DNA of 64,000 nt from Dyadobacter soli (lineage in GTDB: Bacteria > Bacteroidota > Bacteroidia > Cytophagales > Spirosomataceae): NCBI RefSeq assembly GCF_900101885.1, contig NZ_FNAN01000004.1, forward strand, positions 62,001-126,000. The letters run 5' to 3'. The notes under the pieces are model-generated. The model made no database searches, was not told the origin of the DNA, and saw only the letters and a list, made by a program, of their open reading frames with translations. Positions 1-7,955 of this stretch are shown one piece after another. The translations under genes and the position numbers were made by a program. Positions within the stretch are counted from its first letter, which is position 1; the number at the start of each line of letters is the position of its first letter.

Positions 1-1345
1 GTACGCCGCCGCCGCGTCTGTGACGTCGGTGATGGCCTACATGTACGTCAACCAGCTCTCGCAGAATGACCACCTGGTGCAGGATATGAAACACCTGCAA
101 AGCCAGATCGAGCTCATCAAAAACCAGCCGGCGCAGGTGGCGAAAGCCGATACGGTTTATGTGCTGCAAACCGGACCGGACGGCCAAAGCCTTCAAGCCT
201 CATTGCGGCCGAGGGATTACAATCGATTACCCGCACGAACCAGTTTTCAACAGGCTTTGGATCAGGAAGAGTTGGCTAATGCGAAACCCGCACGGAATGT
301 CGGCACAAGTGATGTGGAAGCTATTGAAAACGGCGATGAAGCGACGATCTCTTCAAATGCTGTCGATCAGCGCCACGGGCAATCGGAAGAAGCGCTTGCA
401 GAAGCACAGCATTCTAACGAATCTCCTGCCACTGAACCAGGAGCGGCGAATGATTTGAATGCGGTAAAAACGGAAACCAACCAACTGCCCCAGGCACCTT
501 CAAATTCGGCGGCCAGCAGAATATTCGGCAGTGAATTCCGCATTGCGGCGATCAGTACGCCGGTTGAGATGCATACCGGCATTTCGCTGCAACGGAAAAT
601 GCATTACGACCTGGCTAGCAAGCTTTCCGTACGACAGGTACAAAAAGCATTGGTTGCGAACAATATGCAACTCGCCAAGGCGCCAGTGAGCGGTAAAAAG
701 ACCGAGCAAATCGCCCAAGCTGAAAGTGTCATTCCGAAATTACCCTTGAAAACGCCTTACCGCTTCGGGGCCGGGTATCAGATCGAGGGCAACGGGCAGG
801 GCAAAACGGTGCTGGGGGAAGTGATTATCAAAAAGAAATTCTCGATCGCGGCAGGCATTACGTGGTTGAAGGTAAAACCGGCCGAATTCTTCACTGAAAC
901 AATTTTCAGGACCAAGGCCCGCGCGGATTTTAAAGAAACGCATCCAGGCCAGGTACCACTCATTTTTCAATTGTATAATATCAAAATCGATCAGAATATC
1001 GTCCAGATCCCGCTTACGCTCGCATTCCGCAATACTGTGAAAGACGATTGGGCCTACTATGCGAGCCTGGGTACTAATTTCAAGGTTTCGTCGAAAGAGA
1101 CCATTTCGTATGATTGCCGCGGACCTAAAAACGAGTTTTTCAACCAGACTTTCACCAAAAAAGGAGACGTCTCGCCCATCACTTCGATGAACTTCGCGGT
1201 AGGCATCGAAAAATCGTGGCATCCGATCGTAGTTCAGGCGGAAGGGTATTGGGTCAATTATTTTAAACCGATCACTCCGCTCCGGAACAGCGCAGGTCCG
1301 GGCGTGAAAGTGAAGCTATTGTACCAGATAGGCCGTCAAATGTAG
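1..1345 (+). CDS. Membrane-anchored protein with C-terminal beta-barrel-like domain (5' partial)
   Basis: The reading frame is open to the left edge, so the true start lies outside the window; the GTG at 20 is only an internal codon. The first visible residues (AAAASVTSVMAYMYV) look like the end of a transmembrane helix. A short heptad-like stretch follows (NQLSQNDHLVQDMKHLQSQ), then a long low-complexity Ala/Glu/Asn-rich linker to about residue 170. From about residue 250 to the end the protein has alternating hydrophobic and polar beta-strand texture like small outer-membrane barrels (PorT/OmpW-like) and ends in a hydrophobic strand. An inner-membrane anchor, a linker and a barrel-like domain is an odd combination; such proteins often sit beside ECF sigma factors in Bacteroidota, which is inference here. 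No specific family recognised. Confidence 0.6.
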   Translation, partial: YAAAASVTSVMAYMYVNQLSQNDHLVQDMKHLQSQIELIKNQPAQVAKADTVYVLQTGPDGQSLQASLRPRDYNRLPARTSFQQALDQEELANAKPARNVGTSDVEAIENGDEATISSNAVDQRHGQSEEALAEAQHSNESPATEPGAANDLNAVKTETNQLPQAPSNSAASRIFGSEFRIAAISTPVEMHTGISLQRKMHYDLASKLSVRQVQKALVANNMQLAKAPVSGKKTEQIAQAESVIPKLPLKTPYRFGAGYQIEGNGQGKTVLGEVIIKKKFSIAAGITWLKVKPAEFFTETIFRTKARADFKETHPGQVPLIFQLYNIKIDQNIVQIPLTLAFRNTVKDDWAYYASLGTNFKVSSKETISYDCRGPKNEFFNQTFTKKGDVSPITSMNFAVGIEKSWHPIVVQAEGYWVNYFKPITPLRNSAGPGVKVKLLYQIGRQM

Positions 1346-1437
1346 CTTTTACATATTAAGTTTCGCGGGCAGGATATGGAAACTTGTCCGCGAAACTCTA
1401 TTTTTGGCCTTTATTAACTCCCCTATTTATCCAGCTT

Positions 1438-2322
1438 TTGAAATTCGCAGCCATAGATATCGGTTCCAATGGTGCCCGTATGCAGATCTCATCCGTTTTG
1501 CATGACGAAGGCATTTCACGTTTCAAAAAGGTAGAATACGTCCGGTTCCCGCTACGCCTCGGACATGATGTTTTTACCCAGGGACGCATTACCCCCGAAA
1601 GCGAGGACCGCATGATGAAGCTCATGCTGGCTTACCAACTGCTGATGGAACTCCATGAGGTAGATGACTTTATGGCCTGCTCCACTTCCGCAATGCGTGA
1701 AGCGTCCAACGGCCAGGAGGTCCGAGATCATATCGAACAACGCACCGGCATTCATATCCAGATCATCGATGGCCAGAAAGAAGCCGAACTGGTGAACAAT
1801 GTGGTCGTGCAGTCGCTGAGCGACGGGCAGTACATTCACATCGATGTGGGTGGCGGCAGTACCGAGCTGAACTTGTACCAGGACAGGCGAAAAATCAAAG
1901 CCAGATCATTCAAACTGGGCTCGGTACGCCTGTTGGAAGGAAAAGAATCCAAAAATTCCTGGTTGAAGATCAAGGAGTGGATCGAGCAGAATGTCGATTA
2001 CAGCCGGCCTATTCAAGCAGTGGGCACGGGTGGTAATATCAACAAGCTTTTCGATTTATCTTCCAAACTCACTGAGAGCTCTACCAGCCTGGAAGAAATT
2101 CAGCGGATGCGCGATTACATCGAACAGTTCTCCCTCGCCGACCGCATTAACAAACTGCAACTCAATCCCGACCGCGCAGACGTGATCGTACCTGCGGGCG
2201 ACATATACACATCCGCCATGCGCTGGGCAGGCGCGAGCGTCATTCACGTGCCCGATGTGGGCCTGAAAGACGGTATGCTCCAACTGCTTTACGAACGCGC
2301 ATGCCGCAAAAAAAAGGCCTGA
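1438..2322 (+). CDS. ppx: Ppx/GppA family phosphatase (exopolyphosphatase-like)
   Basis: About 294 residues with the two signatures of the actin-like Ppx/GppA fold: an N-terminal phosphate loop (AAIDIGSNGARMQIS) and a second nucleotide/phosphate loop (IDVGGGSTEL) near residue 137. The family removes terminal phosphate from polyphosphate or from pppGpp. Only the catalytic core is present; the C-terminal HD-type domain of the roughly 510-residue E. coli Ppx/GppA is missing, as in many Bacteroidota homologues. I chose the TTG at 1438 because it puts the first beta strand (KFAAIDIGSN) at the N terminus; an upstream TTG at 1384 would add 18 residues with no family similarity. The stop codon lies inside the terminator hairpin. 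Confidence 0.85.
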   Translation: MKFAAIDIGSNGARMQISSVLHDEGISRFKKVEYVRFPLRLGHDVFTQGRITPESEDRMMKLMLAYQLLMELHEVDDFMACSTSAMREASNGQEVRDHIEQRTGIHIQIIDGQKEAELVNNVVVQSLSDGQYIHIDVGGGSTELNLYQDRRKIKARSFKLGSVRLLEGKESKNSWLKIKEWIEQNVDYSRPIQAVGTGGNINKLFDLSSKLTESSTSLEEIQRMRDYIEQFSLADRINKLQLNPDRADVIVPAGDIYTSAMRWAGASVIHVPDVGLKDGMLQLLYERACRKKKA

Positions 2323-2337
2323 AACCAGGCCTTTTTT
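2309..2337 (+). terminator. Intrinsic terminator of the Ppx/GppA gene
   Basis: The 7-bp arms AGGCCTG and CAGGCCT around a 4-nt loop are flanked by an A run and a T run, so the hairpin can work on both strands. It separates the plus-strand phosphatase gene from the convergent minus-strand SxtJ-like gene. The phosphatase stop codon is within the stem. Confidence 0.85.
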
Positions 2338-2362
2338 GCATTCCAATATGAGTTCTCCGGCA

Positions 2363-2731
2363 TTACCAGACCTGTTCGAGGTCTTTTGCCGAATATTTGT
2401 GGTTTCTTTCCGTAAAGACGCTGTCGGTATCTTCTTTCTTCAAATGCAGCGGGTTTTTCTTCGTCAGTTTGGCAATGGCTGCCACTGGAAACAGGATAAC
2501 GAAGAACACGACCGACAGAAGAATTTTCCCGTTAATAGCCCCCAGCACTTCCGCGATCTTGTACCAGCCTTTCACCACCAGGTCACCAAAAACCGGTAAA
2601 GCCAAGCTGAAAACGCCGATTACCGCAGCGGCGATCAGGAAATAAGGATATTGGGATTTAAAAATAAAATACATCACGACAAGCCCGGTGACGATCACCA
2701 GCTGCGCTTTGACTTTTTCTGATTCACTCAT
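2363..2731 (-). CDS. SxtJ-family membrane protein
   Basis: A 122-residue protein with hydrophobic segments near residues 10-45 (VIVTGLVVMYFIF, FLIAAAVIGVFSLAL) and 68-88 (ILLSVVFFVILFPVAAIA), then a charged C terminus ending KKNPLHLKKEDTDSVFTER and YSAKDLEQVW. This layout and tail resemble the SxtJ family, named from the saxitoxin cluster, where it sits with the carbamoyltransferase SxtI and the small protein SxtK. Here it is the last gene of the minus-strand set, 100 bp after the SxtK-like gene and downstream of an SGNH hydrolase and a carbamoyltransferase. The biochemical role of SxtJ is not established; a membrane partner in O-carbamoylation is inference from the shared neighbourhood. Confidence 0.75.
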   Translation of the reverse strand: MSESEKVKAQLVIVTGLVVMYFIFKSQYPYFLIAAAVIGVFSLALPVFGDLVVKGWYKIAEVLGAINGKILLSVVFFVILFPVAAIAKLTKKNPLHLKKEDTDSVFTERNHKYSAKDLEQVW

Positions 2732-2831
2732 TTTGATAATATGCTATTGTGGCCGGCAGCCATGCACGTTGCATTGCTGCCGGGCGAAGTTTCAGACAGG
2801 AACCGGATTGACTTGCTTTGTACCGAAAAAA

Positions 2832-2981
2832 TCAGAACAAGGTGTAAATGAAAGGCGCAACAGCCGATCCACCACCAATCACGATCAAAACGCCGATCAG
2901 GAGCAGAACGATGATCACAGGAGCAAGCCACCACTTCTTACGCTCCTTCATGAATGCAAACAAATCTGTTAAGAAATCCAT
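2832..2981 (-). CDS. Small DUF5989 / SxtK-like membrane protein (49 aa)
   Basis: A short gene easily missed by length cut-offs. Reading the minus strand from the ATG at 2981 gives 49 residues: an amphipathic start (MDFLTDLFAFMKERKKWW), one transmembrane helix (LAPVIIVLLLIGVLIVIGG) and the end SAVAPFIYTLF. The pattern of a basic ERKK(W/F)W motif, one helix and a terminal APFIYTLF matches my memory of DUF5989, the family of SxtK from saxitoxin clusters. It lies between the SGNH hydrolase gene (74 bp) and the SxtJ-like gene, the expected company for this family. Its function is unknown; it could be a small scaffold or regulatory subunit of the membrane carbamoylation machinery. Confidence 0.85.
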   Translation of the reverse strand: MDFLTDLFAFMKERKKWWLAPVIIVLLLIGVLIVIGGGSAVAPFIYTLF

Positions 2982-3054
2982 ATTTTATAGTATTTAAAAC
3001 TCAAATGTAGAACTTTATTATTTTTCTGCACACTTCTAACCCGTTAAATCTGAG

Positions 3055-4176
3055 TTATCGTTTACCCATTGCCTGGTAGAGCCTGTCGGCGATCAGCTGG
3101 TTAAGCGTCGCGCTTCCGTGGCCATCATTTTTACCCACAACACGTTCTTTTTCAGGGATTTTAACCACACCATCGTTGATGCCGACCACCGTCACATTGT
3201 TCGATTTCAGGTAATCCTCCACCGGTTTGGTATAGCCTGCGCTTTTATCCACCTGGAACAGGAACGGAATGAAAACGGCGTACATCTGCGCCTTCGTGCT
3301 ATCGCGGTAGGCGAGCATGCCTGAAAGATCTCGCAAATGCGCATTCAGCACGGTGGTATCGGTGTATGCTGTTTGTACAAATTTCTCAAACGTGCTGAAA
3401 CCGGTGTGCGGCAGTTGCCAGTAGATGAAATTCGGCAGATAAAAACGCTTCACAACGGTTGCCATCGGACCGGTAAGGTCGGCGTATGGCTCGGCACCGG
3501 TGAGCGTCAAACCCTTTTCGCGGCCTACTTTTTCGATATCGTTAGGGAAGTATTCGAGGATGATAATATCCGGCTTAACGGGGAAATCCTGCAAGCGCTT
3601 CACTTCATCGCGCGTATCCGCGCCCGACATACCGAGGTTGTAAATGGTGTATTTGTCTGTCCCGAGTTTGGCTTCGAGCATATTCGAAAAGCGCTCATTT
3701 ACATCTTTCAAACCGTGGCCCGCCGCGAACGAATCGCCGATTACCAGCACTTTCTTCTTGCCAGACTCATTTTGCACTTCCTTGTCATGATAACCCAGCG
3801 CATTCACAGGGTGCCAATATTTCTCCCACCAGATCTGAGACGCTTTGGAAAGCACACCTTCATGGCTTTGCGGCACGTACATGAATACGATTTCCAGGAA
3901 AATCAACACGACGATCAGCGGCGTAACGATCGTTACAATGTTGGCCACCAGCCCTTTGGCTTTGCTTTTGACCACACCATAATAGAAAATGCGCAGGATC
4001 TCGATGATCAGCAAAAACCAGAAGGCAAATTTGGCAAGACGAACATGCCAGCTATCGCTCTGAGGGTATCCGGGATAATCGAATTTGATATGAAATTTGT
4101 CCGGATAGAACAAGAACACAAACAGCAGTCCCAGGAAAAGAATGCGGACTATGCTGGTAACAATTTTAGATGCCAT
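3055..4176 (-). CDS. Membrane-anchored SGNH/GDSL hydrolase
   Basis: A 373-residue protein. Three hydrophobic helices occupy about residues 8-25, 48-66 and 80-105 (IVRILFLGLLFVFLFY, FAFWFLLIIEILRIFYYGVV, IVTIVTPLIVVLIFLEIVFM). A soluble SGNH domain follows: block I VLVIGDSFAAGHG with the likely nucleophile Ser, a block around ILEYFPNDIE, and a C-terminal DGHGSATLNQLIADRL that supplies the Asp/His pair. Such proteins remove or transfer acyl groups on glycans and cell-surface polymers; the substrate cannot be read from sequence. It follows the carbamoyltransferase gene by 26 bp, so the two are probably co-transcribed and may modify the same molecule. Confidence 0.8.
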   Translation of the reverse strand: MASKIVTSIVRILFLGLLFVFLFYPDKFHIKFDYPGYPQSDSWHVRLAKFAFWFLLIIEILRIFYYGVVKSKAKGLVANIVTIVTPLIVVLIFLEIVFMYVPQSHEGVLSKASQIWWEKYWHPVNALGYHDKEVQNESGKKKVLVIGDSFAAGHGLKDVNERFSNMLEAKLGTDKYTIYNLGMSGADTRDEVKRLQDFPVKPDIIILEYFPNDIEKVGREKGLTLTGAEPYADLTGPMATVVKRFYLPNFIYWQLPHTGFSTFEKFVQTAYTDTTVLNAHLRDLSGMLAYRDSTKAQMYAVFIPFLFQVDKSAGYTKPVEDYLKSNNVTVVGINDGVVKIPEKERVVGKNDGHGSATLNQLIADRLYQAMGKR

Positions 4177-4202
4177 TACTTAGGGTGCTCAATGAATAGA
4201 GA

Positions 4203-6065
4203 TTAGTCCAGAACGAATTCTTCCTTCCAGTTATCTTTTTCCAGCCATTCGGGCTGCTGTTTTTTGTCGAAAATGTAGTTTCCTACTACCAGGTAATCCA
4301 TTTCCGTGCGCATAAAGCAACGGTAAGCGTCGTTCGGCGTGTTGACGATCGGCTCCCCGCGTACGTTGAAACTGGTGTTCACGATCACCGCGTAGCCCGT
4401 CAATGCCTTGAACGTTTCGATCAGGTCGTAGTAACGTGGATTCGTTTCTTTGTGTACTGTCTGTATCCTCGCCGAATAGTCGATGTGCGTGATGGAAGGC
4501 AGGTCGGAGCGCTCGAAATAGAGTTTCTCACGCAAATCCAGCGAACCGTAGTTTGCAGGCACCGGCTTTCTGCGGCTTTCGGCCACGGGGTGTACCAGCA
4601 GCATGTAAGGTGAAATACCGTCGTAATCGAAGTAATCCTGGCAATCCTCGGCCAGTACCGAAGGCGCAAACGGCCGGAATGATTCGCGGTATTTGATTTT
4701 CAAATTCAGTTTTTTCTGCATTTCCGCATTCCGGGGATCGCCCAGGATGCTTCGACCGCCCAATGCGCGCGGCCCGAACTCCATCCGGCCCTGCACCCAG
4801 CCTACTACATTGCCTTCCGAAAGCAACCTTGCCGCTTCCTGTGTGAGGTCTTTGAAATTCTCGTAGAAGGTATAATGCGCCTTGTATTTCTTGGCCGTCA
4901 AAGCTACATCGAGATCGGAGAAAGTCGGTCCGAGGTAAGACCCGCGCATTGCATCGGCCTTCCAGGTAATCTTTCTTTCCTGCCCGAAATAAATATGGTA
5001 AGCAGCTTGTGCCGCACCCAACGCACCACCTGCATCACCCGCAGCTGGTTGGATGAAAATGTCTTTAAAAATATTGGCTTTTTGGAGCTTACCGTTTGAT
5101 ACACAGTTCAATGCAACACCTCCCGCCATACACAGGTAATCGGCGCCGGTGAGGCGTTTGGCTTCTTTGGCCATTCTTATCACCGCTTCTTCGGTAATGT
5201 TCTGGATTGCGAGGCCGAGGTTACAATGCACCGCTTCGAGCGCATCTTCCGGGCGGCGGGTTTTGAACCCGAACAATGCCTCCCATTTGTGCTCGTTCAC
5301 CATTTTCAGGCCGGTAGCATAGTCGAAATACTCCTGGTTGAGCCACACCGAGCCGTCTTCTTTCAGGTCGATAAGGTCTTTCAGGATAATCTCTTCGTAA
5401 CGCTTAATGTCCGGTGAAGTCGGGTTACCGTACGGCGCGAGGCCCATCAGCTTATATTCACCCGAGTTGACACGGAAACCCAGAAAGTAGGTAAATGCGG
5501 AATAAAGCAACCCGAGCGAATGCGGGAAGCGGAGTTCTTTGAGAATGCTGATATCTTTTCCTTCGCCCAAGCAGATCGACGCAGTCGCCCATTCGCCCAC
5601 GCCATCGATCGTCAGGATAGCCGATTTCTCAAATGGTGAAGGGTAATAAGCACTGGCTGCATGCGAAAGGTGGTGCTCGGGGAAGAGCATTCTTACCTTT
5701 TTCTTCTTATCGTAACCCAGCTTTTCCAGCTCCTCGTTGATGAGCCTTTTCAGGAACATCTTTTCCTTGATCCACACCGGCATGGCCGTCAGGAACGACC
5801 GCACGCCTTTCGGCGCAAATGCATAGTAGGTTTCGAGGAGTCTTTCAAATTTTAGCAGCGGCTTGTCGTAAAAGACGATCGCATCGAGCTCGTTGATGGA
5901 TAGCCCGCCGTATTCGAGGCAAAAGGCAACTGCATTGGAGGGGAAACCGGGGTCGTGCTTTTTGCGTGTAAAACGCTCTTCCTGAGCTGCGGCAACGATT
6001 TCGCCATTATCTATAAGAGCCGCGGCCGAATCATGATAGAAAGCCGAGATACCTAAAATTTTCAT
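4203..6065 (-). CDS. NodU/TobZ/SxtI-type O-carbamoyltransferase
   Basis: The protein has 620 residues from the ATG at 6065, which gives the typical start MKILGISAFYHDSAAAL; an upstream in-frame ATG would add 31 unrelated residues. The N-terminal Kae1/ASKHA-like domain has HHLSHAASAYYPSPF at residues 131-145, the metal-binding histidines of the family, and DGVGEWA at 154. GGVALNC lies near 315. The C-terminal domain carries GRMEFGPRALGGRSILGDPR near 426-445, the carbamoyl-phosphate-binding signature, then FRPFAPSVL. The family forms a carbamoyl-adenylate from carbamoyl phosphate and ATP and transfers it to a hydroxyl. The acceptor is unknown. Neighbours (two SGNH hydrolases, SxtK-like, SxtJ-like) suggest an envelope glycan or exported small molecule. 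Confidence 0.93.
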   Translation of the reverse strand: MKILGISAFYHDSAAALIDNGEIVAAAQEERFTRKKHDPGFPSNAVAFCLEYGGLSINELDAIVFYDKPLLKFERLLETYYAFAPKGVRSFLTAMPVWIKEKMFLKRLINEELEKLGYDKKKKVRMLFPEHHLSHAASAYYPSPFEKSAILTIDGVGEWATASICLGEGKDISILKELRFPHSLGLLYSAFTYFLGFRVNSGEYKLMGLAPYGNPTSPDIKRYEEIILKDLIDLKEDGSVWLNQEYFDYATGLKMVNEHKWEALFGFKTRRPEDALEAVHCNLGLAIQNITEEAVIRMAKEAKRLTGADYLCMAGGVALNCVSNGKLQKANIFKDIFIQPAAGDAGGALGAAQAAYHIYFGQERKITWKADAMRGSYLGPTFSDLDVALTAKKYKAHYTFYENFKDLTQEAARLLSEGNVVGWVQGRMEFGPRALGGRSILGDPRNAEMQKKLNLKIKYRESFRPFAPSVLAEDCQDYFDYDGISPYMLLVHPVAESRRKPVPANYGSLDLREKLYFERSDLPSITHIDYSARIQTVHKETNPRYYDLIETFKALTGYAVIVNTSFNVRGEPIVNTPNDAYRCFMRTEMDYLVVGNYIFDKKQQPEWLEKDNWKEEFVLD

Positions 6066-6303
6066 TAAAGCGTGATTAGAATAATGTGTACAGTTTTGTC
6101 CTACACCGTCCAAAAGGCGTGCAAGATAAGCATTTTGAGCAAGGCTGCAACCGGGCACCCGTGGCTAAATGCCGCCATAGTGTTATTAAACGGTTCGCAA
6201 TCAACCAAATAAAGAGTGCGGATAATAAAATGTTAACAGATTTACCACCTTACCCGGTTTTAAATGATTAATTCTGAACCAGTTCGAATGCGGGACTTCT
6301 TTG

Positions 6304-7335
6304 TCACACTATTTCGTGCCGTATGATAAATTGTACAATTTCCTCCGCAAATCGTCGGGCGCCGGGCTCGCTGATATGGCATACGTCGCAGAACAAACTC
6401 GGATCTTTCGGCATACGTTTTTCGAGATCCAGAAATTCGGTGCGGTATTTCGTCGCCACCTTACGGATCACCTGGTTGTGCTGCGCAATGCCTGCCCGGA
6501 CATTCTCCGGCTCGCCCCACATCGTAACCGGCGTCGCAAACATGCATTTGGCATAGTACCGGTTATCACTTTGGCTTCCCGTGAGCGAATCAGGTGGAAA
6601 ATAGGAGGCATAACTAACCAATAACAGCTTGTCGCCCCGCGTTTCCGCGATTTTGGCAATGCCTTCGAGGTTTTTTTGGTAGCAGCTCCGGTCCCTCAAC
6701 TCGCGACCGAACCGAGCGAACCGGGGTTCTACGCCGATCGGTTCGAGGTAGGTTTCTCCTGAAAACCGGTCACATAGGCCGTTGAACGCCATGTCGAGCA
6801 GGTATGGGATTACTGTCACGTCGATTTCGGGATGCCGCAACAACCGGTAAATGTCGGAATACCACTTTACGTGCGAGTAGTCGTCTTTGAAATTTTTAGG
6901 GGGAATATTGTTGACACGCGTGTCGTTGATGCCTTCATAATAGATCACAAGATCGAAGCGCTCGTTTTCCAACAAATTGTATTTAAGCAGGTTATCCAGC
7001 GAAGTATGCGCCGGCGCAGCTACATTGACAACCTCGAAGTCCTTTGTTTCCCCGTATCGCTTCGAAAGGATCGTATCAAGCCTGGTGTGAAGATCGGAAT
7101 AGCCCGGGCTCACCACCGACCCGCCGAGTATCAGAATGCGGGTTTTCTTTCCACTACCCCCAGCTTCCTGCCCCGCAGGCTTTTTGAGATTTTTATAAAA
7201 ACCATCGTAAATGTATTCCGACGGTTTCAGGAATGAGTAGCCGTAAAAGCAAAGGAATGCACGGCTGGAAAGCTCGCAGGTACCTGTTAAAATCAGTACG
7301 AAAATAAAATAGAAAGACAGTTTTCGAAGGTTCAT
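6304..7335 (-). CDS. SGNH/GDSL hydrolase-like protein with N-terminal anchor
   Basis: A 343-residue protein. A hydrophobic N terminus (LSFYFIFVLILTGTCELSS) is a membrane anchor or uncleaved signal. The SGNH blocks follow: ILILGGSVVSPGYS near residue 68 (GGS in place of GDS), VIYYEGINDTR near 130 with the block III GxND, and CDVCHISEPGARRFAEEI near the C terminus for the DxxH pair. It lies upstream of the carbamoyltransferase on the same strand, with a 238-bp gap that probably holds a separate promoter. Its substrate cannot be read from sequence, but two SGNH proteins around one carbamoyltransferase suggest successive O-linked decorations of a common polymer. Confidence 0.78.
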   Translation of the reverse strand: MNLRKLSFYFIFVLILTGTCELSSRAFLCFYGYSFLKPSEYIYDGFYKNLKKPAGQEAGGSGKKTRILILGGSVVSPGYSDLHTRLDTILSKRYGETKDFEVVNVAAPAHTSLDNLLKYNLLENERFDLVIYYEGINDTRVNNIPPKNFKDDYSHVKWYSDIYRLLRHPEIDVTVIPYLLDMAFNGLCDRFSGETYLEPIGVEPRFARFGRELRDRSCYQKNLEGIAKIAETRGDKLLLVSYASYFPPDSLTGSQSDNRYYAKCMFATPVTMWGEPENVRAGIAQHNQVIRKVATKYRTEFLDLEKRMPKDPSLFCDVCHISEPGARRFAEEIVQFIIRHEIV

Positions 7336-7436
7336 GTTGCCACTATCGATATGATAAATGGCAAATCAAACCCCCGCGCTCGCCCGGAAAGAAACCGATA
7401 AGTGTCCGGCGGGACTCAATTACCCAACGTTGCTAC

Positions 7437-7820
7437 TTACTGTATTTTAGTAGGCTTGTGATGCTCGTCGAGTGCTACAAATGTAAATATCCCGGTAACC
7501 GCCTTCTCGCGGCTTACCTCATACATTTTTTCCACAAAAATATCTACGCGGACTTTCATACTTGTATTCCCGACGGTCTCCACGCGTCCCACCAACTCGA
7601 TAATCGTTCCCGCAGGAATAGGATGCGTAAAATCGATGCGGTCGGACGATACGGTCACGCACCGAAGCCTGGAAAAGCGCGTTGCGGCGATGAATGCGAC
7701 CTCGTCCATCATGGACAATGCCGTGCCGCCGAAAAGGGTGTCGTAGTGATTGGTATTGTTTGGAAAAACAGTTTTAAAAACGCGGGTTTCCGAGGCGGTG
7801 ATTTTTTCTTCTAATGTCAA
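7437..7820 (-). CDS. Acyl-CoA thioesterase, hotdog fold (YciA-like)
   Basis: A 127-residue single hotdog domain, the usual size of the YciA/Acot family. The central helix motif NHYDTLFGGTALSMMDEVAFIAA holds the conserved Asn/Asp of the active site, and the strand pattern (RCVTVSSDRIDFTHPIPAG, VGNTSMKVRVDIFVEK) matches family members that hydrolyse short- to medium-chain acyl-CoA in the cytoplasm. It is transcribed in the same direction as metE, 135 bp downstream, but an inverted-repeat structure lies between them, so it is likely an independent gene. Confidence 0.88.
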   Translation of the reverse strand: MTLEEKITASETRVFKTVFPNNTNHYDTLFGGTALSMMDEVAFIAATRFSRLRCVTVSSDRIDFTHPIPAGTIIELVGRVETVGNTSMKVRVDIFVEKMYEVSREKAVTGIFTFVALDEHHKPTKIQ

Positions 7821-7865
7821 AATAAAAACTTGTTAATTGTATGAGTAACAGTTGTTTTGGTCAAG

Positions 7866-7944
7866 TGTAGTCAGGTGTGGTCAGGTATGGTGAGATATTT
7901 TCATCTCTGACAACGCTTACCACACCAGACAATACCTGACTACA
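7866..7944. repeat. Branched inverted repeat between metE and the thioesterase gene
   Basis: Outer arms TGTAGTCAGGT (7866-7876) and ACCTGACTACA (7934-7944) are a perfect 11-bp inverted repeat. An inner perfect 5-bp stem (GAGAT at 7892, ATCTC at 7903) and partial pairing of GGTGTGGT with ACCACACC would give a branched structure. The unit TCAGGT occurs twice in the left arm. There is no T run on the minus strand, so a classical terminator for metE is uncertain; a protein-binding or RNA-processing element is possible. Confidence 0.6.
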
Positions 7945-7955
7945 TCTGACGATCA

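Noticed and set aside
4203..6158. Longer start of the carbamoyltransferase
   Set aside because: The extra 31 residues are not family-like, whereas the ATG at 6065 gives the typical MKILGISAFYHDSAA start.
6066..6303. Promoter of the carbamoyltransferase gene
   Set aside because: No full TAnnTTTG match on the minus strand; only weak partial matches, so not listed.
2363..7335. Saxitoxin biosynthesis
   Set aside because: Only the carbamoylation partners are shared; none of the core toxin genes (SxtA polyketide-type, amidinotransferase) are in the window.
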